DNA from: Mycoplasma sp. CAG:956
GTDB taxonomy: Bacteria > Bacillota_I > Bacilli_A > RF39 > UBA660
Assembly: GCA_000433475.1 (NCBI GenBank)
Contig: HF993075.1
Span: 1 to 42,344 of the forward strand
DNA length: 42,344 bases
Reading direction: 5' to 3'
Below are positions 16,016 through 23,873 of this stretch, one piece after another. Position 1 is the first letter of the stretch, and each line of letters starts with the position of its first letter. The notes beneath the pieces were generated by a model, which had not been told where the DNA came from, did not search any database, and saw only the letters and a program-made list of their open reading frames with translations. The position numbers and the translations under genes were made by a program.

Positions 16016-17017
16016 ATGAATTATGGTATTGATGAAAAGATAAGTAAACCTTTATTATATCGTAAGTTAACTAATGATAAAGTAATTAATATAACAGGCG
16101 AAGGTGGTGCCGGTAAATCAACTTTATGTGAAAACTTTAGAAAAAATGCCAATGAATATATAGTTATCGATTTTGATTCTATAAATCTTAATAATAATAA
16201 AGTTGGGACTTTAGAATACGACTTAGTAAAATTAATAGTTAATAAATATGGTAAAGATATTTTTCCTCAAACCCACCATCGTAATGGTGAAAAGCAAATG
16301 TTAATTAATGAAGAGTTTTTTGAAAAGTGTTCTATTTGTTTTGCTACTATTTATGACGAAATAATTAATTATTTAGCGCCAACTGGTAAAGTTATTGTAA
16401 TCGACGGTTCGCAGTATCGTTTCGTAAATGATGCTTCCAAAATAAAAGGGGAATTCATTGCACTAAGAACTTCCTTAGAAACATGCCTTAATCAGTCTTT
16501 TAGTCGTCATAAAAAGTTAAACCAAGAAGAAACCGAAGAGCAATTATTTAAACATCGTCAAAATAAAAAAGAAATGTTTAAAATCTTTAATCCCTTATTA
16601 AATAGCACTATCAACACCGTAGCTAACCTTTCTATAAATAAATTTGATAATAATTTTAAAGAAGAGTTAAGAACTAGCCTATCAGAGTTAATTAATAGTA
16701 TCCTAGAAAATAATTATTCTTCTTTATCTTTAGAAGAACAAAATTTTCTTAAAAATATCCAAGCTAAAAAAGTCATTACTATGAATAATTACTTAGATAT
16801 AATGCCTAAGTTTATAAATACTCCTAACTATTTAGAACAATTAAACATTAGTAAAACTATATCTTCTAAACCCTTTCTTCTAACTAATAATGCTATCTTA
16901 ATTAACTTAGATGAACTATATTTAAATGGTTATAGAAAAGTAGAAGATATTCTAAATTTATTTACTGAAGAATTAAAGAGTTATCTTAATATTAAAAGTT
17001 TAGACCAATCTCTTTAA
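16016..17017 (+). CDS. P-loop kinase-like protein
   Basis: 333-residue protein with a nucleoside/nucleotide-kinase-like P-loop: VINITGEGGAGKST (Walker A at about 28-36), a strand ending IVIDFDS (Asp pair, about 48-54) and a possible Walker B-like VIVIDGSQYRF. A helical segment, IALRTSLETCLNQSFSRHKK, could serve as an Arg-containing lid. The last 120 residues are a separate, unrecognised domain. The start at 16016 follows AATGGAGTCTTAT; an ATG at 16004 overlaps that site. It lies 21 bases after the 385-residue unknown and probably shares its transcript. The substrate is unknown; a small-molecule or zeta-toxin-like kinase is possible but not shown. Confidence 0.65.
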   Translation: MNYGIDEKISKPLLYRKLTNDKVINITGEGGAGKSTLCENFRKNANEYIVIDFDSINLNNNKVGTLEYDLVKLIVNKYGKDIFPQTHHRNGEKQMLINEEFFEKCSICFATIYDEIINYLAPTGKVIVIDGSQYRFVNDASKIKGEFIALRTSLETCLNQSFSRHKKLNQEETEEQLFKHRQNKKEMFKIFNPLLNSTINTVANLSINKFDNNFKEELRTSLSELINSILENNYSSLSLEEQNFLKNIQAKKVITMNNYLDIMPKFINTPNYLEQLNISKTISSKPFLLTNNAILINLDELYLNGYRKVEDILNLFTEELKSYLNIKSLDQSL

Positions 17018-17050
17018 AATAAACAATTTATTTATTTTAATATATCCATA

Positions 17051-17077
17051 TTGACCCCCCCGATTATTAAGTATAAT
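17051..17077 (+). promoter_or_regulatory. Promoter with a C7 tract in the spacer
   Basis: -35 TTGACC (17051-17056) and consensus -10 TATAAT (17072-17077) with a short 15-base spacer. The C run 17055-17061 covers the end of the -35 and the start of the spacer. Loss or gain of C residues would change spacing and promoter strength. Confidence 0.6.
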
Positions 17078-17099
17078 GATAATAGCACAGGAGTTTATT

Positions 17100-17807
17100 A
17101 TGTCAAAAAATATTTTAATTAATGTTATATTTATTATTGTAGAAATTATCTTTATCTTATTTACTTTGCTATCATCATCCCTTGGTGCTTATTTAATAAG
17201 AAAAGGTAAAACTAAGAAAGGTCTTATCTTAGTATTAACTAATATCTTTTTACTAACTATTACTTTTATAAGAAGCTTACTAAAAAAAGATTTTTTCTTT
17301 AAAGGAGGTATGTTTGCCTTCTTAGTTTATAATAGACAAGAACTTTACAGTACTTTTATTATTCTTTTATACATCAGTTTATCAATTTATACTATTTATA
17401 ATTTTAATATATTAAAAAAGAATTCTAAGTTAAAAGATGATAAAAAAATAAGTAAGAATGTTAAAAAAGAAATATATCTTATCCCTATTTTTATAGTACT
17501 TACTATTATTCTTATTTATGGAAACTTTATGAGTTCAAATAACAGTAGTTATTATTGTCACACTTTATATATTAAAAATAGTCTTAATCTTGATAATCAC
17601 ACAATAAACATACCAAGTAATAGTTGTTATACTGGTAAAAATAGTACTAACGTTTATGGGTATCGTAGTTTTAAAAGTTATGATAAATTAGACAATGAAT
17701 TAAAAAGTATAACTAATAAGTATAATGATGAACATACTACTAAAGTAAGATATGTTATAAATAATAGAGCTTTATATAATGAATACTTCCTTTATTTTGA
17801 AGATTAA
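17100..17807 (+). CDS. Unrecognised membrane protein
   Basis: 235-residue protein with four hydrophobic helices (roughly residues 5-30, 42-60, 75-100, 120-145) followed by an extracytoplasmic region of about 90 residues with several Asn, Ser and Tyr and two Cys. No family is recognisable. The start at 17100 follows ACAGGAG; the upstream ATG at 17076 overlaps the -10 box and is excluded. The gene is flanked by a C7-containing promoter and a strong terminator, so it is expressed alone. The variable promoter tract and an exposed C-terminal region would fit a surface protein under variable expression, but this is inference. Confidence 0.6.
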   Translation: MSKNILINVIFIIVEIIFILFTLLSSSLGAYLIRKGKTKKGLILVLTNIFLLTITFIRSLLKKDFFFKGGMFAFLVYNRQELYSTFIILLYISLSIYTIYNFNILKKNSKLKDDKKISKNVKKEIYLIPIFIVLTIILIYGNFMSSNNSSYYCHTLYIKNSLNLDNHTINIPSNSCYTGKNSTNVYGYRSFKSYDKLDNELKSITNKYNDEHTTKVRYVINNRALYNEYFLYFED

Positions 17808-17812
17808 GAATT

Positions 17813-17850
17813 AAGCAATAGAATTTTTCTTTAGTTTTATTGCTTTTTTT
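17813..17850 (+). terminator. Intrinsic terminator
   Basis: Stem AAGCAATAGAA/TTTTATTGCTT (11 bp, one G-T pair) followed by a run of T. Confidence 0.85.
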
Positions 17851-17906
17851 AATGCAATATTTCATTTAAATGATATACTTATCTTAAGAAAAGTATGAGG
17901 TAATTA

Positions 17907-18848
17907 ATGACAAATGTTAAAGATGGGGTTATTGGTCATGCCATAGGAGATGCTTTTGGAGTTCCATTAGAGTTTATTAGTCGTGAAAAATTACTTAAAA
18001 ATCCAGTAACAAAAATGCTTGGCAATGGTAGTCATCCTGTTCCAGTAGGATTTTGGTCTGATGATACATCAATGGAAATAGCCCTAATGGCTTCCTTTAT
18101 CGAAAAGAAAAAATTTGATTATGATGATATTATGCAGAGATTTATTGATTGGATAAATAAAGGTGATTATACTCCTGGCGGTAAATTATTTGATATTGGT
18201 AGAACTTGTTTAAAAGCAATACATAACTATTCTTTAGGAAATACTAAAGCTCTAGAATCAGGACTTCTTAATATAAATGCTAATGGTAATGGTTCTTTAA
18301 TGCGTATCTTACCAGTAGCTTATTATTGTTTTTATCATAATTCTTCTAGCAATGAAATATATACTCTAACTAAGAATGTTTCCTCATTAACTCATCGTCA
18401 TGAAATAAGTATTATGGCCTGTTATATTTATGTTAACTATGTTATTTATTTATTACAGAAACTTGATAAGTATGAAGCTTATAACAAGATTAAAACATTA
18501 GATTATTCTTTATTTAGTAAAGAAACAATAACTATCTATGATAGAATTTTAAAACAAGATATTAGTACTTTAGATATAGCCGAAATAAGTAGTAGTGGTT
18601 ATGTTGTTGATACTTTAGAAGCATCTTTATGGGTTATTTTAAATGCAAGAAATTTTAAAGAAGCTATAATTGGTTCTGTTAATTTAGGTAATGATACTGA
18701 TACTATCGGTGCTATTACCGGTTCTATGGCTGGTATTATTTATGGTTATGATTCAATTCCAAAAAATTGGTTAGAAAAGTTAGCCAGAAGAGAATATTTA
18801 GAAAACCTATGTGTTAAGTTTGAAATGGCTATTAAAGACAATGAGTAA
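17907..18848 (+). CDS. ADP-ribosylglycohydrolase family protein
   Basis: 313-residue member of the ADP-ribosyl-glycohydrolase (DraG/ARH) fold, which removes ADP-ribose from modified proteins or small molecules. Conserved features are the N-terminal GVIGHAIGDAFGVPLEF, the first metal-binding motif WSDDTS (about residues 50-55), NGNGSLMRI and the C-terminal second metal motif GNDTDTIGAITGSMAGI. All key Asp and Thr residues of the dinuclear Mg site appear present. The start follows GTATGAGG. The gene stands alone between two terminators, and TATACT just upstream may be its -10. No ADP-ribosyltransferase is adjacent, so substrate and role are open. Confidence 0.9.
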   Translation: MTNVKDGVIGHAIGDAFGVPLEFISREKLLKNPVTKMLGNGSHPVPVGFWSDDTSMEIALMASFIEKKKFDYDDIMQRFIDWINKGDYTPGGKLFDIGRTCLKAIHNYSLGNTKALESGLLNINANGNGSLMRILPVAYYCFYHNSSSNEIYTLTKNVSSLTHRHEISIMACYIYVNYVIYLLQKLDKYEAYNKIKTLDYSLFSKETITIYDRILKQDISTLDIAEISSSGYVVDTLEASLWVILNARNFKEAIIGSVNLGNDTDTIGAITGSMAGIIYGYDSIPKNWLEKLARREYLENLCVKFEMAIKDNE

Positions 18849-18866
18849 TATTTAGTAATGCTTATT

Positions 18867-18901
18867 AAGAATCTCAAATTTTAAAATTGAGGTTCTTTTT
18901 C
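18867..18901 (+). terminator. Intrinsic terminator of the ADP-ribosylglycohydrolase gene
   Basis: Stem AAGAATCTCAA/TTGAGGTTCTT with one T-G pair, followed by TTTTT. Confidence 0.85.
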
Positions 18902-18998
18902 TGTCTTTATAAATTTTTCTTTCTATAATTATTTCTAAAAAATAAATTAATTAGGTGTTTTTTTATTTAAAATTTGGTACAATTAGACTGGTGATGGT

Positions 18999-19697
18999 AT
19001 GTATATAGAGTTTAAGAATGTTAGTAAAAAATATTATCAAGGTAAAATTACAATTACGGCTTTAGATAAAGTAAATTTTAGCATCGATGAAGGCGAACTA
19101 GTTGTTATTTTAGGACCAAGTGGTGCTGGTAAGACAACTCTTTTAAATATTTTAGGCGGAATAGATACGGCTACTAGTGGCACAATAAATGTTGCAGGAA
19201 AAAATATAACAAAGTTAAATGAACATGAACTTACAAAATACAGAAGAACTGATATTGGCTTTGTTTTTCAATTTTATAACTTGATTCAAAACTTAACAGC
19301 CCTAGAAAATGTCGAACTGGCTGTCCAACTTTGTAAAGACCATTTAGATCCTAAAGAAATATTAACCAAAGTAGGTTTAAAAAATCGTCTTAATAATTTT
19401 CCGAGCGAGTTATCAGGTGGCGAACAACAAAGGGTAGCCATTGCCAGAAGTATTGCTAAAAATCCCAAACTTCTTTTAGCCGATGAACCAACTGGAGCCC
19501 TTGATTTTAAAACGGGAAAACAAATATTAAAACTTTTAGAAGATGTCTGTCGTAAAGAAAAAATGACTGTTATAATTATTACTCATAATAGTATTTTAGC
19601 CTCGATGGCCGATAAAGTAATTAAAATTAATAATGGTACAGTTAGTAATATCATTAAAAATGAACATCCTAAGTCCATAGATGAATTAGAGTGGTAA
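18999..19697 (+). CDS. ABC transporter ATP-binding protein (MacB/LolD type)
   Basis: 232-residue ATPase of the FtsX-linked ABC class. Walker A is GPSGAGKTT (about 40-48), the Q-loop region reads VFQFYNLIQNLTALENVELA, the signature is LSGGEQQRVAIARS, Walker B is LLADEPTGALD and the switch His is in ITHNS. These segments are typical of MacB/LolD/YknY-like subunits. TACAAT preceded by TGG just upstream is a likely extended -10. The permease gene starts two bases after its stop, so translation is coupled. Such transporters do not usually import; many act in envelope stress, peptide export or resistance to antimicrobial peptides. Confidence 0.9.
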   Translation: MYIEFKNVSKKYYQGKITITALDKVNFSIDEGELVVILGPSGAGKTTLLNILGGIDTATSGTINVAGKNITKLNEHELTKYRRTDIGFVFQFYNLIQNLTALENVELAVQLCKDHLDPKEILTKVGLKNRLNNFPSELSGGEQQRVAIARSIAKNPKLLLADEPTGALDFKTGKQILKLLEDVCRKEKMTVIIITHNSILASMADKVIKINNGTVSNIIKNEHPKSIDELEW

Positions 19698-19699
19698 TT

Positions 19700-22150
19700 A
19701 TGAAAAATATGTTATTTATTAATACCATTCGTAAAATAAAAGATACTCATAAAAAATTTCTTTCTTTAATGTGTTTGGCTCTTTTAGGAGTAGGATTCTA
19801 TGTCGGAATTAAATCTAGTAGTCCTGATATGTTAGATACTTTAGATAAATATTTACAAGATAATAATGTCTATGATTTAGAAATAACTTCTACTTTAGGG
19901 CTATCTGATAATGATGTAACAGCCCTAGAAGATTTAAATATTGGTAATATCTATAAGAGTAATTATACTGATTCAGTAATAAATATTAATAATACTGAAA
20001 AAACTTTAAGAACTATTTCTTTAAGTGATATAAATAAAGTTATTTTAAAAAGTGGAAGTTTACCTAGTAATAATAATGAAATAGTAGTTGAAAAATCTCT
20101 TCTTAGTGATAATAACTTACAAATAGGAGATTATTTAGAAATAAATAATGAATCTTTAGAAAATAGTACTTATAAGATAACTGGAGTTATTGAAAGTCCT
20201 TTATATTTTACTGATTATAGAGGTACTACTAATACTGGTAAAGGTACTTTAGATTATTATTCTTATAGTTTAATCGATAACTTTAAAACAGATTATTATA
20301 CTAATATTTATGTAAAACTAAATATTAAGAATCCTACAAATAGTACTAGTTATAAAACACTAGTTAATGATGCGAAAAAGAAAATAGAAGAAATTAAAAC
20401 TAAACAAGAAGACTTAAGATTTAACGAGGTCTATAAAGACTATCTTAGTTATTATGATTTCTTAGAAATAACTAATTATCAAGATAAATTACCTAAAAGT
20501 ACTTGGTATTTAAAAACACGTAATGATAATAATGCTTATAAAACTTATATTGATTCAACCGATAGTTTAAGTAAAATAGGTAATGTCTTTCCTCTAGTTT
20601 TTTTCTTAGTAGCCTTACTAATTAGTTTTATTTCAATATCTAGAATGATTGAAGAAGATAGATTAGAAATAGGTACTTTAAAAGGTTTAGGTTATAGTAA
20701 CTTTAATATCTATCTAAGAAATATTTTCTATTCCTTTTTAGCCGTCTTATTAGGAAGTATTATTGGTATGTTAATTGGTTTTAACTTACTACCAAGAGTT
20801 GTTTGGTATATTTATGCCTCAATGTTTACAATGGACTCTATCTTAATAAGTTTTAACTGGTATTATGCTTTAATTGGATTTAGTTTATCTAGTATTTTAA
20901 TTTGTGGTTCTTCTTTTATTACAACTAAAAATATCTTAAAAGAAAAAACAGCCATGTTATTAAGACCAAAAAGTCCAAAAGCCGGCAAAAAAATATTCTT
21001 AGAAAACTTTAAATTCTGGTCAAAACTTAATTTTTCAACTAAGATATCAACTCGTAATATCTTCCGTTATAAAGGTAGAGTAATGGCTACTATAGTTGGT
21101 CTTGCTTCTTCAACGGCTCTTCTTTTAGTTGGCTTTGGAGTTAAAGATGCAGTAAGTGATATTGTTATATTTAATAATACTAAAGTGTTTATTTATGATA
21201 AGAGTATCTATTTAAATAGTAATTATAATAAAGAAGAAGTAAATACTCTATTAGATAGTAATAAAGATATTATAGATAAAGTAAATATAAATTATAAACA
21301 AATTAATTTATATAATAGTAATAAAGATTATTTTGAAGTTAATTTAATAACACCAGAAGATAGTAATACTTTAGATAAAGTTATTCATTTAAATGATATA
21401 AATAATAAAAAGAAAAGAATAGCTTTAGAAAAGGGAATTGTTTTAAGTGAAAAGTTAGCCAATAAATTACATGTAAAAGTAGGAGATAAAGTATTTATTT
21501 TAGTTAATGATAAGTATCATGAATTAAATATTGATTATATAGTTGAAAATTATATTGATGATTATGCTTATATTACAGAAGATACTTATAAAGAAATATA
21601 TAATGATTATGATGTTAATTCTATTTATTTGAATGTTAATGATAACTATAATGAAGATTATGATAAAGAGTTATTAAGTAATTCTAATATTGTTAATATT
21701 ATAAATAAAAAAGATACTTCTAATGTAATGGAAGGTGTCTTAGATAAGTTAAATTATGTAGTTTTAATATTAATTATTTCCTCGGCTTTACTTGCATTTG
21801 CTATTCTTTATAATTTAAGTTCCATTAATATTAGTGAAAGAAAAAGAGAAATATCAACTTTAAAAGTATTAGGATTTTATAATGATGAAGTAGATAGATA
21901 TATTACTAATGAAAATTACTTTATAACTGTAGTTGGTATTATCTTAGGACTTTTCTTAGGTTTTTATTTATGTTTTTATTTACTTAATACTTGTGAACCA
22001 GATTATTTAATGTTTATAAGACATATTAAGTGGTATAGTTATCTAATAAGTGCTGTTATATCTTGTTTATTTACAATTATTGTTAGTAGAATAACTCATT
22101 ATAATTTACTTAAAATAGATATGATAAGTAGTTTAAAGAGTAATGAATAA
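19700..22150 (+). CDS. FtsX-like ABC transporter permease
   Basis: 816-residue permease, partner of the preceding ATPase. It has an N-terminal helix (about residues 20-38), a large extracytoplasmic region, and a first FtsX domain of three helices around residues 300-420 that includes RLEIGTLKGLGYSNFNIYLRN. A second helix (about 465-480) precedes another extracytoplasmic region and a second FtsX domain (about 690-810) with the matching motif KREISTLKVLGFYNDEVDRY. This duplicated arrangement is that of large Firmicutes permeases in the MacB-like/BceB-like group. The start at 19700 is used because it lies two bases from the upstream stop. The substrate is not predictable. Confidence 0.88.
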   Translation: MKNMLFINTIRKIKDTHKKFLSLMCLALLGVGFYVGIKSSSPDMLDTLDKYLQDNNVYDLEITSTLGLSDNDVTALEDLNIGNIYKSNYTDSVININNTEKTLRTISLSDINKVILKSGSLPSNNNEIVVEKSLLSDNNLQIGDYLEINNESLENSTYKITGVIESPLYFTDYRGTTNTGKGTLDYYSYSLIDNFKTDYYTNIYVKLNIKNPTNSTSYKTLVNDAKKKIEEIKTKQEDLRFNEVYKDYLSYYDFLEITNYQDKLPKSTWYLKTRNDNNAYKTYIDSTDSLSKIGNVFPLVFFLVALLISFISISRMIEEDRLEIGTLKGLGYSNFNIYLRNIFYSFLAVLLGSIIGMLIGFNLLPRVVWYIYASMFTMDSILISFNWYYALIGFSLSSILICGSSFITTKNILKEKTAMLLRPKSPKAGKKIFLENFKFWSKLNFSTKISTRNIFRYKGRVMATIVGLASSTALLLVGFGVKDAVSDIVIFNNTKVFIYDKSIYLNSNYNKEEVNTLLDSNKDIIDKVNINYKQINLYNSNKDYFEVNLITPEDSNTLDKVIHLNDINNKKKRIALEKGIVLSEKLANKLHVKVGDKVFILVNDKYHELNIDYIVENYIDDYAYITEDTYKEIYNDYDVNSIYLNVNDNYNEDYDKELLSNSNIVNIINKKDTSNVMEGVLDKLNYVVLILIISSALLAFAILYNLSSINISERKREISTLKVLGFYNDEVDRYITNENYFITVVGIILGLFLGFYLCFYLLNTCEPDYLMFIRHIKWYSYLISAVISCLFTIIVSRITHYNLLKIDMISSLKSNE

Positions 22151-22191
22151 AAAAATACCTAGTTTTGGTTTAGAAAACTTGGTTGTATTAT

Positions 22192-22230
22192 AAATAGTGT
22201 TGGTGAGTAAAATCATCAACACTATTTTTT
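22192..22230 (+). terminator. Intrinsic terminator of the ABC transporter operon
   Basis: 15-bp stem AAATAGTGTTGGTGA/TCATCAACACTATTT with one G-T pair and loop GTAAAA, then TTT. Confidence 0.85.
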
Positions 22231-22296
22231 GCAGAAAAAAGACATAAGTTTGATACAATGTAATTGACTCATTATACATTGAAAGGATTTAAACTT

Positions 22297-22664
22297 ATGT
22301 CTACAAATGATTATATCTTAAACTTATTAAATATTAAAATTTTAGATGGAAAACAGGAAATAAAGAAAATAAAAGGTAATAATTATAAAATTATTGAAGG
22401 ATACCTTACTTATATTCCATCATACTGCCAAAACTGTGGCTGTGTTAATGAAACTGCTAATGACATTATTAAATGTGACTTTAGAAAAAACTGTAAAATC
22501 AAAATACAAACATTTCTAATTGCCTTTCAATGTTATTATTGCATAAGCAAAGATTTTTATGTAAACATTGTAAAAACACATTTATTGCTGAAACTTCTTT
22601 AGTTGAAAGGAATAGAAATATTTCGAATAACACAGACCTTCAAATATCACTAGAATTTATCTAA
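22297..22664 (+). pseudogene. ISL3 family transposase, N-terminal remnant with frameshift
   Basis: The first part, MSTNDYILNLLNIK then EGYLTYIPSYCQNCGC, is the zinc-ribbon start of ISL3 transposases. After residues FQCYYC the family sequence continues in another frame as RFLCKHCKNTFIAETSLVERNRNISNNT, including the second Cys pair, and stops at 22662-22664. The rest of the roughly 400-residue transposase, including the DDE catalytic domain, is absent. No terminal inverted repeats can be assigned with confidence. The reading frame annotated from 22264 is too long at its 5' end; ATG 22297 has GAAAGGATTT upstream. Confidence 0.75.
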
Positions 22665-22795
22665 GCTGTGAATAGTAACATAGAATAAACTACTTCGGGA
22701 GTTGTGGGTGGGAAGTATTACTAATAATATAATATATCTTTACATATAATACTTTAAATGATAAGATACTTCCTACTAAGGGGGAAATGCTTATT
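22665..22795. other. Gene-free stretch with an inverted repeat
   Basis: Perfect 8-base inverted repeat GGAAGTAT (22711-22718) and ATACTTCC (22766-22773), with 47 bases between, just before the AAGGGGG ribosome-binding site of the next gene. TATAAT elements lie inside. It could be a leader structure or the end of a lost element; I cannot assign it. Confidence 0.35.
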
Positions 22796-22897
22796 ATGGA
22801 ACTAATAAAACAAAGTATCTATAAATATACAGATATAATATTTAATAATTAAAAAGAAAGTATAAAAGATTATAGTATTATTTGTTTATCAGATAAT

Positions 22898-23797
22898 ATG
22901 TTATTTCTAAACATGCAACCCTTATTAGATATAATAAAAAAACATAAAGTAACTATCAGATGTTTAGATTATACTTCTCTTAAATATCTAGATTCTATCT
23001 TAAAAGAACCTATAGCTAATATGGTAATCTTAGTAGATGATAGTAAAAGAATAAATAGAGAATATATAGATATAACTAGTTTAAAAAATATAAAACCAAT
23101 AGTTCCTTTAGATTACTTAATATGGGGTTTAAAATTTAATGGTATTATAAATACTTATTGCTTTAAAAAGTATTTAAATTTTTCGCATAGATTTATTTAT
23201 ACCAGTTTTAATACTAATAATAAGTTATCCCTAACTAATTTAAAAAAAATATATAAAAAAATCGAAAAATTAAGTAAAATGAACCCCCATAATGATATTG
23301 AAAAAATTTATTTAGTATCAGATTATTTACAATCTCAAGTTAGTTATTATGATTCTTCTGATACTGAACATATTTCTGGTTTAGTAGAAACAATCTTAAA
23401 TAAAAAAGCTGGTCTTTGTATAGGTATAGCAAGTCTAACAACCTTACTTCTTAATAATGAAATCATGAATGTCGAAACTGAAAGTGTTGCTGGAAGTAAT
23501 CATGCTTGGAACAAAGTAGGTATTGATAAGTATTCTTATTATGTCGATAATACTTGGTCAATTACTAGGGGTACTAACTCGATTAGTAGAAGGTTTACTA
23601 AAGATTTTAATAATGAATTTTTACTTACAGGAAGTACTAATCCTGAACAAACTCCTGAAAGTGCTTTTATTTATCCAGATAAGTTATTACAATCAAGTGA
23701 TTATCCAAAACTTACTTATGAAAGACATTTTACTTATCAAGAGACCCCTAAGAGTTTAAGCTTATCAAAAACAAGATATAGGCATTTAGAAAAATAA
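22898..23797 (+). CDS. Transglutaminase-like protein, probably 5'-truncated by a stop codon
   Basis: 300-residue open frame with a transglutaminase-like Cys-His-Asp triad: GLCIGIASL (C174), SNHAWNKV (H202) and YYVDNTWS (D217). Such domains act as cysteine proteases or transferases. The first ATG of the open frame (22898) has no ribosome-binding site. In the same frame, ATG 22796 has AAGGGGG upstream and reads MELIKQSIYKYTDIIFNN before an in-frame TAA (22850-22852), after which the frame continues open into this gene. The original start is therefore probably 22796 and the gene carries a nonsense codon at position 19. It may be a pseudogene, or restart weakly inside. No signal peptide or membrane segment is visible. 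Confidence 0.6.
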   Translation: MLFLNMQPLLDIIKKHKVTIRCLDYTSLKYLDSILKEPIANMVILVDDSKRINREYIDITSLKNIKPIVPLDYLIWGLKFNGIINTYCFKKYLNFSHRFIYTSFNTNNKLSLTNLKKIYKKIEKLSKMNPHNDIEKIYLVSDYLQSQVSYYDSSDTEHISGLVETILNKKAGLCIGIASLTTLLLNNEIMNVETESVAGSNHAWNKVGIDKYSYYVDNTWSITRGTNSISRRFTKDFNNEFLLTGSTNPEQTPESAFIYPDKLLQSSDYPKLTYERHFTYQETPKSLSLSKTRYRHLEK

Positions 23798-23873
23798 ATT
23801 TTTTATTAAACAATAAATTCAAATTAAATAATTTTTTTCTTTTTCTTTTAATATTATTAATTAGGGTGATTTT

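Noticed and set aside
22665..22795. Riboswitch upstream of the transglutaminase-like gene
   Set aside because: Only one 8-base pairing with a 47-base loop is seen; no known riboswitch core could be matched.
23523..23759. 78-residue + strand frame inside the transglutaminase-like gene
   Set aside because: It overlaps the region coding for the catalytic His and Asp in the main frame and has no ribosome-binding site.
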